Assembly (NCBI GenBank): GCA_034440615.1
Contig: JAOTOM010004573.1
Span: forward strand, 278,754 to 342,753
Length of the DNA: 64,000 nucleotides
From: Ashinkailepas kermadecensis
Lineage: Eukaryota; Arthropoda; Thecostraca; Neolepadidae
Direction of reading: 5' to 3'
In this document: piece after piece, positions 56,635-64,000 of the stretch
Numbering within the stretch: position 1 is the stretch's first letter
How the letters are laid out: each line of letters begins with the position of its first letter
Program-made: the position numbers and the translations under genes
The notes under the pieces: model-generated
Database searches by the model: none
What the model saw: the letters and a program-made list of their open reading frames with translations, nothing else
Told to the model about the DNA's origin: nothing

Positions 56635-59569
56635 CTGCCGATATCTGCTGCCGAATAGGATGGGACCACTGCTTTGGAATTGGCTGAAGCATTGGTATTT
56701 TTACATCCGTATTTGTGTTTGATGTATTGCATTTTTAACGTATCATTCGCTATGACTTCCAATCTCATGTCTAAGTAAATTAATCCATAATTATTTGATT
56801 CATGATACTCTTCTCCCATTGGTCGTGGCGTTACCCGATAGCATCACCGCCCAAGAGTACCAACCTCGCCTGGTCACCCTACAATTAGCGTATATTACAT
56901 TGGGTAGTGAATGTTGTCATGCAATTTGTGGAAGAGATGAGATTCGTGATCTGTTCCAGGGGCTTCAGTCATACTAATAGGCTGGCATGAATGGAAAAGA
57001 TCACAATATATGCACCTTTAAATGGTGTGTGTTCCTGAGTACACAAATACGACGGAAATGACACCACAGAAATTGCTTTGTCTTTTTCACGGGGGGTGCA
57101 AGTCTTTCGCAGACAATGAGCTAAAATGACTAGGCGCAACGGTACAAACACTGTTACATCAGTAGCACCATGGTTCTGCTGTGAAAATCATTTAAAGGTA
57201 ACACTGATCTTCGACTTAGCAAGCGAACATCGCACGTCAAGGTGTATTAAGAATGCATGAAGGTATGCATAAATGAATACCTGTATTATTCTATGGCGAT
57301 GATGTGGTATTAAGCTTCCTGGAAGCAAGCAATTACCATGCATATATTTGTCCGAGAAGAGGAATTGTGCATTTCAAAAGCAAGCCACCCGAAATGTAAT
57401 CCCCGAGAAGGACTGGATTGAAGACTGACAATGTGCTGTAATGAATATGAATGCTATTTGGATTTCTGGGATCATTTTCATCGCAAATGAGTCGACCATA
57501 CCATAAACGGTACCATACTTGGATGGTGGAAATAAATTGCGGTAAAGTAAGCTCTTTTTTCCAACAACACTCTTTGCATACAGCGGACGTTCACAGAACA
57601 CTTTACTACACCACATCCGCAAATCCGACACCTACTATAAGTGTAAATGTGTGTGACAAACTCCAGATGGCCGTGTTTCACTGGATCTACACTCAGATCG
57701 CATGCCAAAGCAGAGTGTGATGAAATGGCACTGAGCGTTTACACCCGAGAACTGCCGATCGGCACGTGTCGCATACCTCATTGGTGTAGCACGACGCTTC
57801 AACAGAAATGTGTACTCCCAATTCATGACCTTCCATGATGTGACCTTCCATGACATGATCGTTAGATCATGTGGTCATTACACAGGTATAATTTCCCCCG
57901 GGCAAGGATGTGAATCATACTCATTTTCCCGCAAGTTTCACTCGGGGTCTAAGCATAAAGACATAAAGACATAAAAGATCAGTGCAACTATGAGCCCTTA
58001 TCAGAGCGTAGGATCGTATGAATGGATATCGCGTGTGCGCCATTTTTTCCCGTCCGCCGTCGTCCGGTGCACAAATTTGTTCCTCCGTTCTTTTCGCTGT
58101 CCAGGGCACCAAAAGAAGTTACACGACGTCTGCAAACTCCACCCAAGGGGTAGGTTTCTACTTCTTCTAGTTAGCTCCTTGCTGTGGTTCAGCATTCCCG
58201 GTTTGTGCATTTAGATGGCATTGACCATTGCGATTTGGACGTTCATGGTGACGTGTTTCATGTTGTATCGGCGGGACAGCAGTGGCTGACAACCATACTC
58301 CAGTTTGAATACAATGTATGGCCATGCTTAAGCATGTGAAATCCATCCATGTTATATCCCTAATGGTGGAAATTAAGGTGCATACCATACAGTTGCATAT
58401 TTCTCGACATGCCATCACTTACAAACGCTTTGTGTCCATGAAATATCACAATGTGAATGTAAAGTCCACTGGGTCGTGAAAACACTACAGGACTACAGCT
58501 GTGGAATAGAGAACGGGATCGGCAGCACACACTGCACGCACCTGAAATAGGTATGTTAAATGCACCCAACGGGCGTGATTTCACTCAGGTGCATCACTCG
58601 AGAGAAGTGTTTCATGCAGTGGTACCGAAGAAGCATGGAGTTGTGCATGGAGCATGGAGTAAGTTGTGGAGTACTTTCACTCCTTAAAGATGTATTCACT
58701 TAGTTGTAGCACTCGAGCGGGGGTTATTCTTAAGTGTTACGAAGGGGTGAGTGTACGTTTGAAATGCGGGCACGTCATGGTGGTGTTTTCGCTCGTTTGT
58801 AGCACTCTAGGCGCTCGAGTGGTTGTTCTGAAGTGCTACCCAAGAGACAAGTGTAAATATGGAGTGTTCACACCTTGTAGAGGTATTGCTGCACACCTGA
58901 TGCAGGTATTTTTCGACTCCGGCCCTCAAGCGTAATTTCGCACCGGTTCAGCAACACCCATTTCACGGGTTTACACCCAAACTGGGTGTAAACAAATTTT
59001 CAGTGCTGGGTCAAGCAAGATGATCGTGAAGGCTGCCACATTGCTTGAAATCATTATGGTAATGTGCAATAACCAAACCGAACTCCAACAATTACTGATC
59101 ACATCAAACATACATCTGTTGATGTGGGATGGCATAACACGTGGATTTACCGATGCCGCGTAGCATATAAGCTACGCCTACGGATTCTGGATGCCTGCAC
59201 TCATTAATGTTGGATCACAGAAGACCTATACTTGCAGGTGTGAGATCACGCAAAACCTACACCTATGGACGTTGGACATGTGAACCGAAACATTAATTTC
59301 TGAGTGAACTCCGAATTTATCATAGTTCAGTCATCAGCAGGGCACCGCTAGTCGTAAACTAATGTTAGGATGGACAAATAAGGAGTGTATTTGGTTGCAA
59401 TTGATATCACCTTATATTTTCCTGGTGCTCCTGGTTCTCTGGGGGCCAAATATTAACAAAAGTTAATTCGGATTACAGATATTGATTTTCTGTTGTAAAC
59501 ATTCACTTAACATGTCACATCCGAATTGCTTCTTATTTCCACACTAACCAACTCTCATCATTCTTCCAG
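56635..59569. other. No gene seen
   Basis: Unassigned, mostly AT-rich. At 58,690-58,880 a segment with TTGTAGCACTCGAGCGGG is loosely repeated (GTTGTTCTGAAGTGCTAC against GTTATTCTTAAGTGTTAC), an old duplication of about 120 bp. Confidence 0.45.
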
Positions 59570-59629
59570 ATGTACGAAGACGAGGAAAACTGCGCCAGAT
59601 TCAAGATCATGGGTGGAGCTCCCTACTAA
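59570..59629 (+). CDS. Candidate 3'-terminal exon
   Basis: A strong acceptor (CTCATCATTCTTCCAG) is followed by 19 codons and TAA, reading MYEDEENCARFKIMGGAPY if the frame starts at the first base. The short stretch is charged and ends in an AT-rich, 3'-UTR-like sequence. No other exon of such a gene was found and the product is not recognised, so it may be chance. Confidence 0.28.
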   Translation: MYEDEENCARFKIMGGAPY

Positions 59630-60491
59630 AAATTATATCATCCCCACTAGTTCCAGTATCAAGGTTGACAAAATCCACGCATCGTTCGAGAGGCGGTCAG
59701 AAAGTGGAAACAGCAAAAGACTGCTGATGAGCATGGGCGGATATGACAGGTATGGCCATGGCCACACCACTTAAAATTTGGGTTGGCACGCCACACCAAC
59801 TTTCTGTGACAGCCTGTATTTTTCAAAGGGAATTCACCTTTACCACTTTGAAGGTTAACTTAACCACATTTAAGAAGCAAACATGAAAAGTGATAGCCAC
59901 ACATAACACACTTTAAAAAAAATTATTTACTATAGTAATACTAGACACATCGAAATACTTGAAGATCACTGCCCCAGATTTTTGGAACATCCCGTATTTT
60001 CACATAAACAAAGTAATCACAATTCACTATGCAGAGAATAGTTTTGTTTGAACAGCTTGAGAAGTATCTACATAAGTAAGTCATGTATCAAGAACTAAGT
60101 GAATCCAGGAATTAAATCATGGGGTAGGATGCACATACGACTTGCGTCTACATATCCATATTTGCTTTCCCTGAGAGTCGAAATCTGTATGACCCTTCAA
60201 AATGGGTTCCACTTTGTTCCATCAAACCAACGATCGGCGCCGGCGTCTGAGCGAACTGTGCCGTATCACGAGGCGGTGAAGTCGCCGCTACGAGAGACCT
60301 GATGAGACTGATGGTACTCGATGAGTCTGTCGAGAGTCTGATGGCGTTTCGCGATGAGTCGGCGGCGCAGTACGACGTGCCATATATCAAGAGCCTGCCG
60401 GTGGTCTGGCTGTTGATGTCGCTGTGGAGACGTGCGTGCTGGCTAATCCGATCGGGGCAGATGGGTAGCATGGTGGTGACTCAGAGCCAGC
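59630..60491. other. No gene seen
   Basis: AT-rich, then a GC-richer patch at 60,220-60,480 with ORFs on both strands lacking a recognisable domain. Confidence 0.45.

Positions 60492-64000
<3,509 letters not shown>

Overview
The window is repeat-rich animal DNA, most likely from an arthropod. The evidence is (TTAGG)-type tracts of the arthropod telomere class (44.4-44.6, 53.1-54.6 kb), BEL/Pao and Gypsy LTR retrotransposons, a non-LTR reverse transcriptase, a tRNA-derived SINE, long CA/TA/GA microsatellites, and exons of an immunoglobulin-domain gene resembling the beaten-path (beat) family known from insects and crustaceans. The sequence does not fix the species. There are no bacterial-style genes, CRISPR arrays or rRNA genes.

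Layout. 1-2245: one copy of a degenerate GGCCCC/CGATTTT repeat family; a second copy lies inverted at 34.8-37.5 kb. 3.9-4.1 kb: a tRNA-derived SINE with a perfect 14-bp target duplication. 7.9-12.0 kb: a decayed BEL/Pao element on the minus strand (gag, protease, RT, RNase H, integrase in order). 12.9-14.8 kb: a second decayed BEL/Pao fragment on the plus strand, carrying an in-frame 18-residue repeat expanded ten times. 15.7-20.2 kb: a decayed Gypsy element on the plus strand with LTR remnants and a primer-binding site. 21.1-31.4 kb: almost all simple and satellite DNA, including 53 exact-period copies of a 34-bp unit (22,177-23,978) and a 71-bp satellite (30.8-31.4 kb).

The only convincing host gene is on the minus strand. 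Three exons at 49,811-50,016, 33,424-33,556 and 32,722-32,855 have matching splice phases and together encode the first Ig domain and the start of the second Ig domain of a beat-like cell-surface protein. The 16-kb intron between the first two is full of repeats. The 3' end of the first exon, splice donor included, has been tandemly copied so that five donors sit 94 bp apart. Beginning and end of the gene are not recognised here.

46.9-47.7 kb holds a non-LTR RT fragment; 51.4-51.9 kb a long-TIR MITE; 52.6-53.0 kb a tandemly duplicated RT tail; 53.1-54.7 kb a nest of related MITEs whose interior is TTAGG-like DNA. The last 9 kb are mainly minisatellites and unassigned DNA, with two weakly supported exon candidates.

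The unifying theme is local tandem duplication: more than twenty arrays with units of 12-175 bp are built from arbitrary sequence, including pieces of retrotransposon enzymes and of a host exon with its splice site.
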